This document shows, in pieces, positions 15,917 through 24,889 of a DNA stretch of 64,000 bases. The notes under the pieces are model-generated. The model saw only the letters and a program-made list of their open reading frames with translations. It was not told the origin of the DNA and made no database searches. The stretch lies in NCBI RefSeq assembly GCF_001618955.1, contig NZ_LVYV01000011.1, forward strand, positions 1-64,000, given 5' to 3'. A program made the translations under genes and the position numbers. Every line of letters begins with the position of its first letter. The first letter of the stretch is position 1. This stretch comes from Tardiphaga robiniae (GTDB taxonomy: Bacteria > Pseudomonadota > Alphaproteobacteria > Rhizobiales > Xanthobacteraceae).

Positions 15917-17340
15917 GAGCCCGTTCCTCCGATGGTCACCTTGTCCATGCGCAGCGTCGGCTGGCCGACGCCGACCGGCACGCCCTGGCCGTGCTTGCCG
16001 CAGGTCCCGATGCCGTCATCGAGTGCGAGATCGTTGCCGATCATGCTGATGCGATGCAGGTCGGTTGGACCGTTGCCGATCATCATCGCGCCCTTCAGCG
16101 GCGCACCGATCTTGCCGTTCTCGATTCTGTAGGCCTCGGTGCACTGAAACACGTATTTGCCGGAGGTTATGTCGACCTGGCCGCCGCCGAAGTTCACCGC
16201 ATAGATGCCGTTCTTCACCGACGCCAGAATCTCCGCGGGATCGCGCTGGCCGGCCAGCATGTAAGTATTGGTCATGCGCGGCATCGGCACATGGGCATAG
16301 CCCTGACGGCGGCCGTTGCCGGTTGGCTTCATGCCCATCAGGCGCGCGTTCTGGCGGTCCTGCATGTAGCCGACGAGGATGCCATCCTCGATCAGTGTGG
16401 TGCGGTTGGTCGGCGTGCCTTCGTCGTCGATGGACAGGGAGCCGCGGCGTGACGAGATGGTGCCGTCATCGACGACCGTGACGCCCTTGGCGGCAACCTG
16501 CTGACCCATCAGGCCGGCAAAAGCCGAGGTCTGCTTGCGGTTGAAGTCGCCTTCGAGCCCGTGGCCGACGGCTTCATGCAGCATCACACCGGGCCAGCCT
16601 GGTCCGAGCACGACGTCCATTTCGCCGGCAGGGGCCGGAATCGATTCGAGATTGACCAGTGCCTCGCGCAGCGCGCCGTCGGCTGCCGTGCGCCACGAAC
16701 CGCTTTCGATGAAGTGCGCATAGCCCTCGCGGCCGCCGTAACCCTTCGAGCCGCTTTCCTGCCGGTCACCCTGACCGGCGACGACGGAGATGTTCACGCG
16801 GACCAGCGGACGGATGTCGCGATAGCTCTCGCCGTCCGGGCGCAGGATTTCCACCACCTGCCAGGTGGCGCCGAGAGAGACCGAGACCTGGCGGACGCGC
16901 GGGTCCTTGTCGCGCACATAGGCGTCGATCTCGGCCAGCAGCTTGACCTTGGCCTCGAAGCCCGGCGCGTCCAGCGGATTGTCGTCACTATAGAGCCGCA
17001 CATTGGTGTGCGAGGGCGCTGCGGCAAAGGTGCCGGCATAGCCGCCACGGACCGCATTGACCGCATCAGCCGCACGGATCAGCGCCGGGATCGAGACATC
17101 GGAGGAATGCGCATAGCCGACGGCATCGTCCTTGACGGCGCGAAGGCCAAAACCCTGCGCGGTGTCATAGGTCGCCTGCTTCAGCCGGCCGTTGTCGAAA
17201 CCGAGCGCCTCGGACTGGCTGTATTCGAGGAACAGCTCGCCATCGTCGGCGCCCTGCAATCCGCGCAGCAACTCGCGACGGACGTCGTCACGGTCGAGAT
17301 TGGCGCGGTCGAGCAGGGAGGTGGTGGCTGGGCTGGTCAT
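15913..17340 (-). CDS. tldD: Metalloprotease TldD
   Basis: This 475-residue protein is the TldD half of the TldD/TldE zinc protease that trims leader peptides (microcin B17) and degrades unfolded proteins. It contains the HExxxH motif in VMLHEAVGHGLEGDFNRK (His255, Glu256, His260), the conserved SRRGSLSIDDEGTPT loop, and a C-terminal MIGNGP segment. The start is set at MTSPATTS (17340); the upstream in-frame start at 17397 adds an Arg-rich, poorly conserved leader. It is followed with a 4-bp overlap by lepB, so the two processing enzymes appear co-expressed. Confidence 0.93.
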   Translation of the reverse strand: MTSPATTSLLDRANLDRDDVRRELLRGLQGADDGELFLEYSQSEALGFDNGRLKQATYDTAQGFGLRAVKDDAVGYAHSSDVSIPALIRAADAVNAVRGGYAGTFAAAPSHTNVRLYSDDNPLDAPGFEAKVKLLAEIDAYVRDKDPRVRQVSVSLGATWQVVEILRPDGESYRDIRPLVRVNISVVAGQGDRQESGSKGYGGREGYAHFIESGSWRTAADGALREALVNLESIPAPAGEMDVVLGPGWPGVMLHEAVGHGLEGDFNRKQTSAFAGLMGQQVAAKGVTVVDDGTISSRRGSLSIDDEGTPTNRTTLIEDGILVGYMQDRQNARLMGMKPTGNGRRQGYAHVPMPRMTNTYMLAGQRDPAEILASVKNGIYAVNFGGGQVDITSGKYVFQCTEAYRIENGKIGAPLKGAMMIGNGPTDLHRISMIGNDLALDDGIGTCGKHGQGVPVGVGQPTLRMDKVTIGGTGS

Positions 17341-17702
17341 GCAGGCTCCAATGTCAGCGGCGCGGCTCCGGCGCCAGGCGCGGGGCCACGATTTCAATTT
17401 GTAGCGACAACCCGGGGATGGGTCGCCTTACAATGGCGTAACCTGTGGCTAAACAGGCGATTCAAACCAAGATAGGTGCTGGGCGGAAAAAAGGGAGAGC
17501 CGATCAGCGGCGGTCAAATGGTGCCATGGCACCGGGGTAGGCCACCCAATCCCGCTATCGGTTCCGATTGGAACTATTACAAATCGCCGGGTACCGGGAT
17601 TGATGGCAGCGGCGTCCTTCGCAGGGTATGAGGACATCTTCGTTCATTGACGGGCCAAAAGGCCGGGACGCGGTCTTTTCCAGAGAGATGCTGTCGCTTT
17701 TC
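17341..17702. other. Gene-less stretch between tldD and the PepSY gene with two palindromic sites
   Basis: No ORF with coding character was found in these 362 bp. Two symmetric sites stand out: the perfect 14-bp palindrome GGTGCCATGGCACC at 17520-17533 and GTTCC-gatt-GGAAC at 17561-17574. Both lie upstream of the PepSY gene and could be regulator sites. No Irr box or Fur box is recognisable. Confidence 0.5.
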
Positions 17703-18899
17703 ATGGCCTCACGAACCAAATCCGCATTCCTGCAAGTCCATTCCATCATCGGCCTGGCGATCTCGCTGATCCTCGGCCTGATCGGTCTGACCGGCGCCAT
17801 GCTGAGCTTCGAGGACGAAATCGTCGCTGCGCTGAATCGGGATATCGCGCATGTCGAGGTGCGGCCCGCACCGGTGCTGTTGCCCGATGCGCTGGTCGCG
17901 ATCGTGCAGGCGGTGCCGGGCAGTGGCAAGGTCGGTGCTGTGAGCATGTCCAGTGAGCCCGGAGCAACGGTGCGGCTGCGCTTTGCGCGTGGCGAGGACG
18001 ACGGCCGCTCGTCGGTCTATGTTGATCCCTATGACGGTCGCGTGCTGGCGGCGATGCGCGGCGAGGGCTTCTTCGCGACATTGCGGGCTCTGCATCGCTG
18101 GCTGCTGCTGCCGGGCGGCGGCAAGGGCGTCGGGCGGCAGGTCACCGGCGTCGCCGTGCTCGGTTTGTTCGTATTGCTGATCTCCGGAATGGTGCTGCGC
18201 TGGCCGCGACGTGTCCGCAGCATCAAGAGCGGTATCAAGACTTGGCTGAAGCCGAATCTGGCGATGCGAGGGCGCCCGTTTCACTGGTCGCTGCACAGCG
18301 TCGTCGGCACTTGGCTCCTACCGATCTATCTGGTGAGCATTCTCACAGGCTTGTGGTGGTCGTTCGACTGGTACAAGGACAGCGCCATCTGGCTGCTGTC
18401 GAGCAAGCCTGCCGTAACGACACAGGCGCCGCGCGCTGCCAAGGGGGCCACAAAGGCGGGCTCGGCTGACGCACCTGCCGCGCCGTCATTCGACAAGGTC
18501 TGGTCGACGTTCCTGGCTGATCAGGGTAGCCGCTACGCGCTGGTCAACATGCAACTGCCGAATGGCGCGGGTAGCGTCGTACGTGTCCGCTCGGTGGCAA
18601 AGGATGCACCGTTCGAAGAGGCGCGCGACGAATTTCGTATCGACGGCGTGACCGGGCGCATGGTGTCGGCGGAGCGCTATAACGATAAATCCACCGGCGA
18701 TCGTATTCTCGCGGCGGTGCTGCACATCCACACCGGTGCGTTCTTGGGACTGCCCGGCCGCATCGTGTTCTTGCTGGCCGCGGCCTTGATGCCGCTGTTC
18801 ACCGTGACCGGCTTCATCCTGTATTTCTCGCGCCGCCGCCTGCGCGCGGCGTCGAAGCCGGGACGCCGTCATGCGGTCGGGCTGGTGCCCGGCGAGTAA
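17703..18899 (+). CDS. PepSY-associated transmembrane protein (putative ferric/cofactor reductase type)
   Basis: A 398-residue inner-membrane protein of the PepSY_TM family, related to the membrane part of siderophore reductases. Four membrane segments are visible at about 12-35 (IIGLAISLILGLIGLTGAML), 150-170, 205-225 and 350-375. Between them lie two periplasmic PepSY-like regions (VYVDPYDGRVLAAM and FRIDGVTGRMVSAERY). Histidines placed like heme ligands occur in VHSIIG, LHRWLL, HWSLHS and LHIHTG. No cytoplasmic FAD/NAD reductase domain follows, so electrons would have to come from a partner. The start at 17703 has an uncertain ribosome site; 17688 is an alternative. It opens the redox cluster that continues to 21141. 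Confidence 0.82.
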   Translation: MASRTKSAFLQVHSIIGLAISLILGLIGLTGAMLSFEDEIVAALNRDIAHVEVRPAPVLLPDALVAIVQAVPGSGKVGAVSMSSEPGATVRLRFARGEDDGRSSVYVDPYDGRVLAAMRGEGFFATLRALHRWLLLPGGGKGVGRQVTGVAVLGLFVLLISGMVLRWPRRVRSIKSGIKTWLKPNLAMRGRPFHWSLHSVVGTWLLPIYLVSILTGLWWSFDWYKDSAIWLLSSKPAVTTQAPRAAKGATKAGSADAPAAPSFDKVWSTFLADQGSRYALVNMQLPNGAGSVVRVRSVAKDAPFEEARDEFRIDGVTGRMVSAERYNDKSTGDRILAAVLHIHTGAFLGLPGRIVFLLAAALMPLFTVTGFILYFSRRRLRAASKPGRRHAVGLVPGE

Positions 18900-18916
18900 G
18901 GCGCTCCGTTTCCGGA

Positions 18917-19342
18917 TTAAGGATGAGTCAGGGGCGCTGCGCTCTCGTCGGAGCCGGATGAGGTCGCGGATTGGGCCTGCATCGCAGAGAAGTGCGCCTG
19001 CGACCATCGGAACAGTTCGTCGAAGACCGGCCTGAGCGCTCTCGCCGATTCCGTGATTTCATATTCCACCCTCGGAGGTATCTCGGCGAAGACCGTGCGC
19101 TTGACGAGCCCGTTGGACTCGAGGTCGCGCAGTTGTGTCGTCAGCATGTGTTGCGTGACACTCGGAATCGCTCGCTGCAGTTCTCCAAACCGGTGTTTGT
19201 TCTGGACCAGTCGCCAGAGGATCTCACACTTCCATTTGCCGGTAATCATCCCCAGCGCCCGATGAAAATCTTCTACTTCCCGGCCCTGCTGACATTCGGG
19301 GAGCGCGATATCGTCTGTTTTTCCATTAGTCATGTTTTTCAT
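18917..19342 (-). CDS. HxlR family transcriptional regulator
   Basis: A 141-residue winged-helix regulator. The HxlR core runs from about 18 to 112 and includes HRALGMITGKWKCEILWRL, then RFGELQRAIPSVTQHMLTTQLRDLESNGLVKR (recognition helix and wing) and RVEYEITESARALRPVFDEL. HxlR proteins often sense aldehydes, quinones or thiol oxidation through Cys; Cys residues here are in the N-terminal ECQQG and in KWKCEILW. It is divergent from the DoxX gene, a frequent arrangement in which HxlR represses DoxX, and the shared gap contains an inverted GAAAAAG / CTTTTTC pair. Confidence 0.9.
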   Translation of the reverse strand: MKNMTNGKTDDIALPECQQGREVEDFHRALGMITGKWKCEILWRLVQNKHRFGELQRAIPSVTQHMLTTQLRDLESNGLVKRTVFAEIPPRVEYEITESARALRPVFDELFRWSQAHFSAMQAQSATSSGSDESAAPLTHP

Positions 19343-19351
19343 ACTATCTCA

Positions 19352-19377
19352 GAAAAAGCATTCTACTTGTCTTTTTC
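19352..19377. promoter_or_regulatory. Inverted repeat in the HxlR/DoxX promoter
   Basis: GAAAAAG at 19352-19358 and CTTTTTC at 19371-19377 are inverted around a 12-bp spacer, beginning 10 bp upstream of the HxlR start in an AT-rich gap. This is a candidate HxlR operator by position only. Confidence 0.35.
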
Positions 19378-19476
19378 ATCTTACTGCCGAAATTTGTGCT
19401 TCGAAAGCGCGCCGTGGATCTGACCTTGCCGTCAGCCGCGCCGCCGAAACCGTTTTGACCATCTTCGGAGCTGCCC

Positions 19477-19860
19477 ATGTCATCGTCTTCCGTCACCTCG
19501 TCAGCGCCGCGGCGCTGGACCTCCATCAGTCTCTGGGCCGTCAGGGGCTTGCTCGCTCTGGCGTTCGCTGCTGCGGGTACTGCCAAGCTTTACGGCGTGC
19601 CGATGCTCGTCGAGGAGTTCGAACATATCGGTCTTGGGCAATGGTTCCGCTATCTGACCGGCACGCTCGAAATCCTCGGAGCGGCCCTGATCATCATTCC
19701 GTCAACGGTCGCGTTTGGTGCGGTCCTCCTGTGCTGCATCATGATCGGTGCGATTTTTACGCATGTGTTTGTCATTGGCGGCTCACCGATTCCGGCGATC
19801 GTGTTGCTCACATTGAGCGGTATCGTGGCTTACGCCAAGCGCGCCACAATCCTCAGGTAG
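19477..19860 (+). CDS. DoxX family membrane protein
   Basis: A 127-residue integral membrane protein of the DoxX/DoxD type with four membrane segments: about 15-35 (SLWAVRGLLALAFAAAGTAKL), 50-70 (LTGTLEILGAALIII), 75-96 and 99-118. The AGTAKLYGVPMLVEEFEHIGLGQW region matches the family hallmark after helix 1. DoxD is the quinone-reducing part of archaeal thiosulfate:quinone oxidoreductase, and actinobacterial DoxX forms a membrane complex with superoxide dismutase and a thiol oxidoreductase. Here it is divergent from HxlR and upstream of DsrE-like and thioredoxin-like genes, which suggests a membrane anchor for thiol or sulfur redox chemistry. That role is inferred. Confidence 0.88.
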   Translation: MSSSSVTSSAPRRWTSISLWAVRGLLALAFAAAGTAKLYGVPMLVEEFEHIGLGQWFRYLTGTLEILGAALIIIPSTVAFGAVLLCCIMIGAIFTHVFVIGGSPIPAIVLLTLSGIVAYAKRATILR

Positions 19861-19881
19861 CGAGCGCTCATCGCTCTCACC

Positions 19882-19901
19882 CGGCCATCCATGGATGGCC
19901 G
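19882..19901. repeat. 20-bp perfect palindrome between the DoxX and DsrE-like genes
   Basis: CGGCCATCCATGGATGGCCG is self-complementary over all 20 bases, with no spacer, and sits 22 bp after the DoxX stop and 40 bp before the DsrE-like start. No U-tract follows, so it is not a typical terminator. A protein-binding site or an RNA hairpin that tunes expression within the cluster are both possible. Confidence 0.6.
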
Positions 19902-19940
19902 TTGGAAAAGCCGAACGTTTCAGTGTGCTCGAGTGCAATA

Positions 19941-20462
19941 ATGATTTCGATGCGGAGTTATGGCGGCAAGGCTTTGGCCATGGTGGCGTTCGGTCTGGCG
20001 TTCGCGGCACCGTTATTCGTCACTCTGGCTTTGACGGACGCAGGGTCCGCCATTTCAAAGCCGTGGGCGCCGGAGACGAAGCCTGCGGCGGCCAAGGCAC
20101 ATCGCCTCGTACTGCAGATCAACACTGACGACCCGACCGTCATGAGAGCGCTGATTTCGACGTCGCTGAACCTGCCGAAATACTACCGGGAGACGAAGCA
20201 GGACTTCTCGATCGAAATCGTCGCTTACAACGCCGGTATTCATATGTTTCGAGTGGATACGTCGCCGGTCAAGGAACTGCTGAAGGTCGTCCAGGCTCTC
20301 ACCCCTGACATTCGCTTCGTGGTCTGCGAAGCGACCAAGCTCGGTATGGAGCGCAGCGAGGGGCATCCGATTTCGTTTATCGACAATGTCCAGATGGTTC
20401 CGAGCGGGCCTGGACGGATCATCGAGCTGCAGGAAGCGGGTTGGTCCTATATCCGATCCTGA
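19941..20462 (+). CDS. DsrE-like sulfur-relay family protein with N-terminal export signal
   Basis: This 173-residue protein has an N-terminal signal or anchor (YGGKALAMVAFGLAFAAPLF, about residues 7-26) and then a DsrE/DsrF/TusD-like domain from about 55. The domain shows HRLVLQINTDDPTVMRALI, FSIEIVAYNAGIHMF and a conserved-looking Cys in DIRFVVCEATKLGM, near the site of the sulfur-carrying Cys in this superfamily. DsrE proteins usually act in the cytoplasm, so an export signal is noteworthy. The start at 19941 has a weak ribosome site; ATG 19950 is an alternative. The upstream in-frame extension was rejected because it overlaps DoxX in another frame. Confidence 0.75.
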   Translation: MISMRSYGGKALAMVAFGLAFAAPLFVTLALTDAGSAISKPWAPETKPAAAKAHRLVLQINTDDPTVMRALISTSLNLPKYYRETKQDFSIEIVAYNAGIHMFRVDTSPVKELLKVVQALTPDIRFVVCEATKLGMERSEGHPISFIDNVQMVPSGPGRIIELQEAGWSYIRS

Positions 20463-20508
20463 GCGGCACACTTCGCGACCCTATTTGATGCCCATCGGAG
20501 GCTGGACC

Positions 20509-21141
20509 GTGACAACACCGCACCGCGGACGGGCTGTTGCTCGCTCGCCAATTTCGCGACGTACGCTGCTCAAAGGGGCACTGGCCACGACAGTCGCATT
20601 GGCGGCGAGGGGCGCTACCGCGGATGCGCGGCCTGATGGGCCGCCACCGTTTGGCACCGCGCGGCATCAGTTCACTGTCATCCGGGGAGCGCGGCCGATC
20701 CCGTCCGTTGCGGTGCCGCGCCTTATTGGCAAGCCGGTCTATCTGACCGCGTTTCCAGGAAAGGTCGTTCTGGTCAATTTCTGGGCGACATGGTGCCCGG
20801 CGTGCAAGACCGAGTTGCCGATCCTTGATCGGCTGCAGGATATCGAGACACGCGCAAATCTGCAGGTGATCGCGATCGCCACCGATCGCGCAGACGTTGC
20901 TTCGTTCGTGCGTAACCTGAAGCTGAGACACCTCGATGTCGGTATCGATCCCGGTGGACTGGTCGCGCGTGCCGGCGAGGTTGCCGCTCCGGATACCCCG
21001 TTCAGCCTCTATGCGATGCCTATCTCGTATCTGATCGGAACGACGGGGCAGGTCGAGGGATATCTTGCAGGGGAGGCCGACTGGACATCTGAAGATGCCC
21101 GGCGATTGCTTGACTATTACAGAGGGCGTGGTTCCGGCTAA
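20509..21141 (+). CDS. Tat-exported TlpA/ResA-like thioredoxin-fold protein
   Basis: A thiol-disulfide oxidoreductase of about 210 residues. An N-terminal twin-arginine signal (SPISRRTLLKGALATTVALA) precedes a thioredoxin fold with the redox motif FWATWCPACKTEL, then VIAIATDRADVASF and the cis-Pro region AMPISYLIGTTGQVEGYLAG. TlpA/ResA/CcmG proteins reduce specific periplasmic disulfides, for instance in cytochrome c or cytochrome oxidase maturation. I choose GTG at 20509 because GGAGG (20497-20501) lies 7 bases upstream; ATG 20488 is possible. It follows the DsrE-like gene by 46 bp, and the cox operon begins about 1.1 kb downstream. Confidence 0.88.
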   Translation: MTTPHRGRAVARSPISRRTLLKGALATTVALAARGATADARPDGPPPFGTARHQFTVIRGARPIPSVAVPRLIGKPVYLTAFPGKVVLVNFWATWCPACKTELPILDRLQDIETRANLQVIAIATDRADVASFVRNLKLRHLDVGIDPGGLVARAGEVAAPDTPFSLYAMPISYLIGTTGQVEGYLAGEADWTSEDARRLLDYYRGRGSG

Positions 21142-21159
21142 TGCGGCCGGGTTCAAAGC

Positions 21160-21735
21160 CTATGGCAGCTTGTCGTAACCCTCGCCGATGCCGTTGAGGC
21201 TGAGCGGGAAGCCGATGCCTTCTTCGGGCGTTTCGAAGATGATGAAGGTGGCAGTCTTGGCGGTGCGGAGCTGGGCGAGCAGCTTGTCGTCCATCACGAC
21301 TTCGGCAACACAGCCATTGGGCAGGCAGCGCACGAAGCCGGCGCGGCCGACGTCCTGATTATCGAGCTTGAGGCCGAGGCCGGACGGCAGCAGCACGCCG
21401 AGCGGCGCCACCACGCGCATCAGCTTGCTCTTCTGGTCGGCGGTCTTCAGCACGATCACGGTCAGGCCGGCATTGGAGCGGTCTTCCGCCACCACACTCT
21501 GGATCAGGGCACATTGCTCGGCCTGGGCGCCGGGCGGGGTGTCGCAGCGGATCTGCCAGTCGCCATGAACCGAGCGCACCGCGCCCTGGGCGTTGGCGGT
21601 AGCCGGGACGGCGGCGATCGCCGCCAGGGCGAGACAACCGAGCGCCAGACGTTGCCAGCCAGAGAGCCGCCAGCCTGCGATCCCGCGGACCGGGCGATTC
21701 AGGGTCGATTTATGCTGCAACTTCGAGTGCCCCAT
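21160..21735 (-). CDS. Invasion-associated locus B (IalB) family periplasmic protein
   Basis: A 191-residue exported protein with an N-terminal signal region (RLALGCLALAAIAAVPATA, cleavage near ANA-Q). The IalB core follows with VHGDWQIRCDTPP, QCALIQSVVAEDRSNAGLTV, RVVAPLGVLLPSGLGLKLD and GFVRCLPNGCVAEVVMDD. Paired Cys residues probably form disulfides. The family is named from Bartonella but is widespread in free-living rhizobia; its molecular role is unclear. The start at 21735 is preceded by AAGGA. It is convergent with the TlpA-like gene (18-bp gap) and divergent from ctaC. Confidence 0.88.
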   Translation of the reverse strand: MGHSKLQHKSTLNRPVRGIAGWRLSGWQRLALGCLALAAIAAVPATANAQGAVRSVHGDWQIRCDTPPGAQAEQCALIQSVVAEDRSNAGLTVIVLKTADQKSKLMRVVAPLGVLLPSGLGLKLDNQDVGRAGFVRCLPNGCVAEVVMDDKLLAQLRTAKTATFIIFETPEEGIGFPLSLNGIGEGYDKLP

Positions 21736-22218
21736 CCGGGTCGATTCCTTAAGCGGTGACGTGGTGGTCGTAGTCCAGGGCAGCACGCTTGACGCTGTCT
21801 GTCCGGAGGATTTTTCCAGACCACGGAATGATACGGCAATGACGGCGCCTTGAAGGCATCCACGGAGCCACGAAAGCGCTCGCAGGCGCGAATCAGCATC
21901 CTGCCGATCGCCTGATCTGTGCCTACATCGGACAATTCCGCTGTCAAGCGCCGTTCGGCTGCCGCACGCCTGTTTATGCCTGATTTCATGCAGCAATTGC
22001 GACCTTCGTTCAATACCGCCGAATGCATTACGGGATGCGCCACTCCTGCATTGCGACAGACCGCGAATTATGGTTTGAGAGGCTAGATTTCGACGCATTC
22101 TAACAACTGCCTCCAGGCCAATCACTTGGGCGTTTTGGCAAATTGGCAGGGTGCGGATCGGGCGGCATAATTCGGCGACAGGCCGAAATGCGACAGTAAA
22201 TATGGGAGCGCGAGCGGC
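21736..22218. other. Gene-less region between ialB and ctaC, presumed divergent promoters
   Basis: These 483 bp hold no ORF I can support on either strand. They should contain the promoters of the IalB-like gene and of the cox operon. A short hairpin (TTCGG-cgacagg-CCGAA) lies about 40 bp upstream of the ctaC start. I see no recognisable regulator box or RNA family. Confidence 0.5.
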
Positions 22219-23064
22219 ATGAGGATGTCGAGGGGCCAGATTGGCCGCCGGTTGCTGGGGTTAGCAGTTGTTGGGGCCGGGCTTGCTTTTGGCGGTGCTG
22301 CATTCGCAGAGGTGATGGGCCAGCCCGCGCCGTGGGAATTCAAGCTGCAGGAAGCCGCCACGCCGGTGATGGAGAACATCACCTGGTTTCATAATTTCCT
22401 GCTCTGGCTGATCACCGCCATCACACTGTTCGTGCTTGCGCTTCTCGTCATCGTCGTCGTGAAGTTCAACTCCAAGGCCAATCCGGTCGCATCCAAGACC
22501 ACCCACCACACGCTGATCGAAGTGGCGTGGACGATCATTCCGGTTCTGATCCTGGTCGCCGTCGCTGTGCCGTCGTTCCGTCTGCTGTTCCTGGAACTCG
22601 ATATTCCCAAAGCCGACCTGACGATCAAGGCGACCGGCAAGCAGTGGTTCTGGACCTACACCTATCCCGACAATGGCCCGTTCGAATTCGACTCGCTGAT
22701 GGCCACCGACAAGCAGCCGCGCCTGCTCGCTGTCGATAACGAAGTCGTGGTGCCGGTGAACAAGGTGGTTCGCGTCCAGACCACCGCGTCCGACGTGATC
22801 CACTCCTTCGCGATGCCGTCATTCGGCATCAAGATCGACGCCGTCCCGGGCCGTCTGAACGAAACCTGGTTCAAGGCCACCAAGACCGGCATGTTCTACG
22901 GCCAGTGCTCGGAACTGTGCGGCAAGGATCACGCGTTCATGCCGATCGCGATCCGCGTCGTCAGCGATCAGGAATTTACCGCATGGGTCGAGACGGCGAA
23001 GAAGAAGTTCGCGTCCAATCCGGCGAATTCCTACGCTTCGGCCGGAACTGCTGTGGCACAGTAA
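22219..23064 (+). CDS. ctaC: Cytochrome c oxidase subunit II
   Basis: Subunit II (281 residues) of the aa3-type oxidase receives electrons from cytochrome c at the CuA centre. A signal peptide (about 1-30) precedes two membrane helices at about 60-82 (FLLWLITAITLFVLALLVIV) and 99-124. The periplasmic cupredoxin domain has the aromatic patch KQWFWTYTYPD and the CuA ligands in YGQCSELCGKDHAFMP (Cys230, Cys234, His238, Met241), with the upstream His in DVIHSFAMPS. No C-terminal cytochrome c domain is fused. It heads the cox operon. Confidence 0.97.
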   Translation: MRMSRGQIGRRLLGLAVVGAGLAFGGAAFAEVMGQPAPWEFKLQEAATPVMENITWFHNFLLWLITAITLFVLALLVIVVVKFNSKANPVASKTTHHTLIEVAWTIIPVLILVAVAVPSFRLLFLELDIPKADLTIKATGKQWFWTYTYPDNGPFEFDSLMATDKQPRLLAVDNEVVVPVNKVVRVQTTASDVIHSFAMPSFGIKIDAVPGRLNETWFKATKTGMFYGQCSELCGKDHAFMPIAIRVVSDQEFTAWVETAKKKFASNPANSYASAGTAVAQ

Positions 23065-23072
23065 GCGGGTGA

Positions 23073-24794
<1,722 letters not shown>

Positions 24795-24803
24795 GTGGTT
24801 TTC

Positions 24804-24869
24804 GTGCGGCGCTCTTGGGTGCCGCACCGGGTTAATGCCTCCGCCGAACTCGCAAGGGTTTCGGCGGAG
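24804..24869 (+). promoter_or_regulatory. Two hairpins in the ctaD-ctaB gap
   Basis: GTGCGGC (24804-24810) pairs with GCCGCAC (24821-24827), and CTCCGCCGAA (24839-24848) pairs with TTCGGCGGAG (24860-24869). The second stem ends 20 bp before the ctaB start. There is no U-tract. These are probably mRNA structures that set different levels of subunit I and the heme O synthase. Confidence 0.5.
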
Positions 24870-24889
24870 TGCTCGTAACAAAAGTGAGA

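Noticed and set aside
19332-19940. Upstream extension of the DsrE-like ORF (376 codons in all)
   Set aside because: It overlaps DoxX in another frame and yields no recognisable sequence before the signal peptide at 19941.
22100-22218. Search for a riboswitch or small RNA upstream of ctaC
   Set aside because: Only one short hairpin is visible and no conserved riboswitch core could be recognised.
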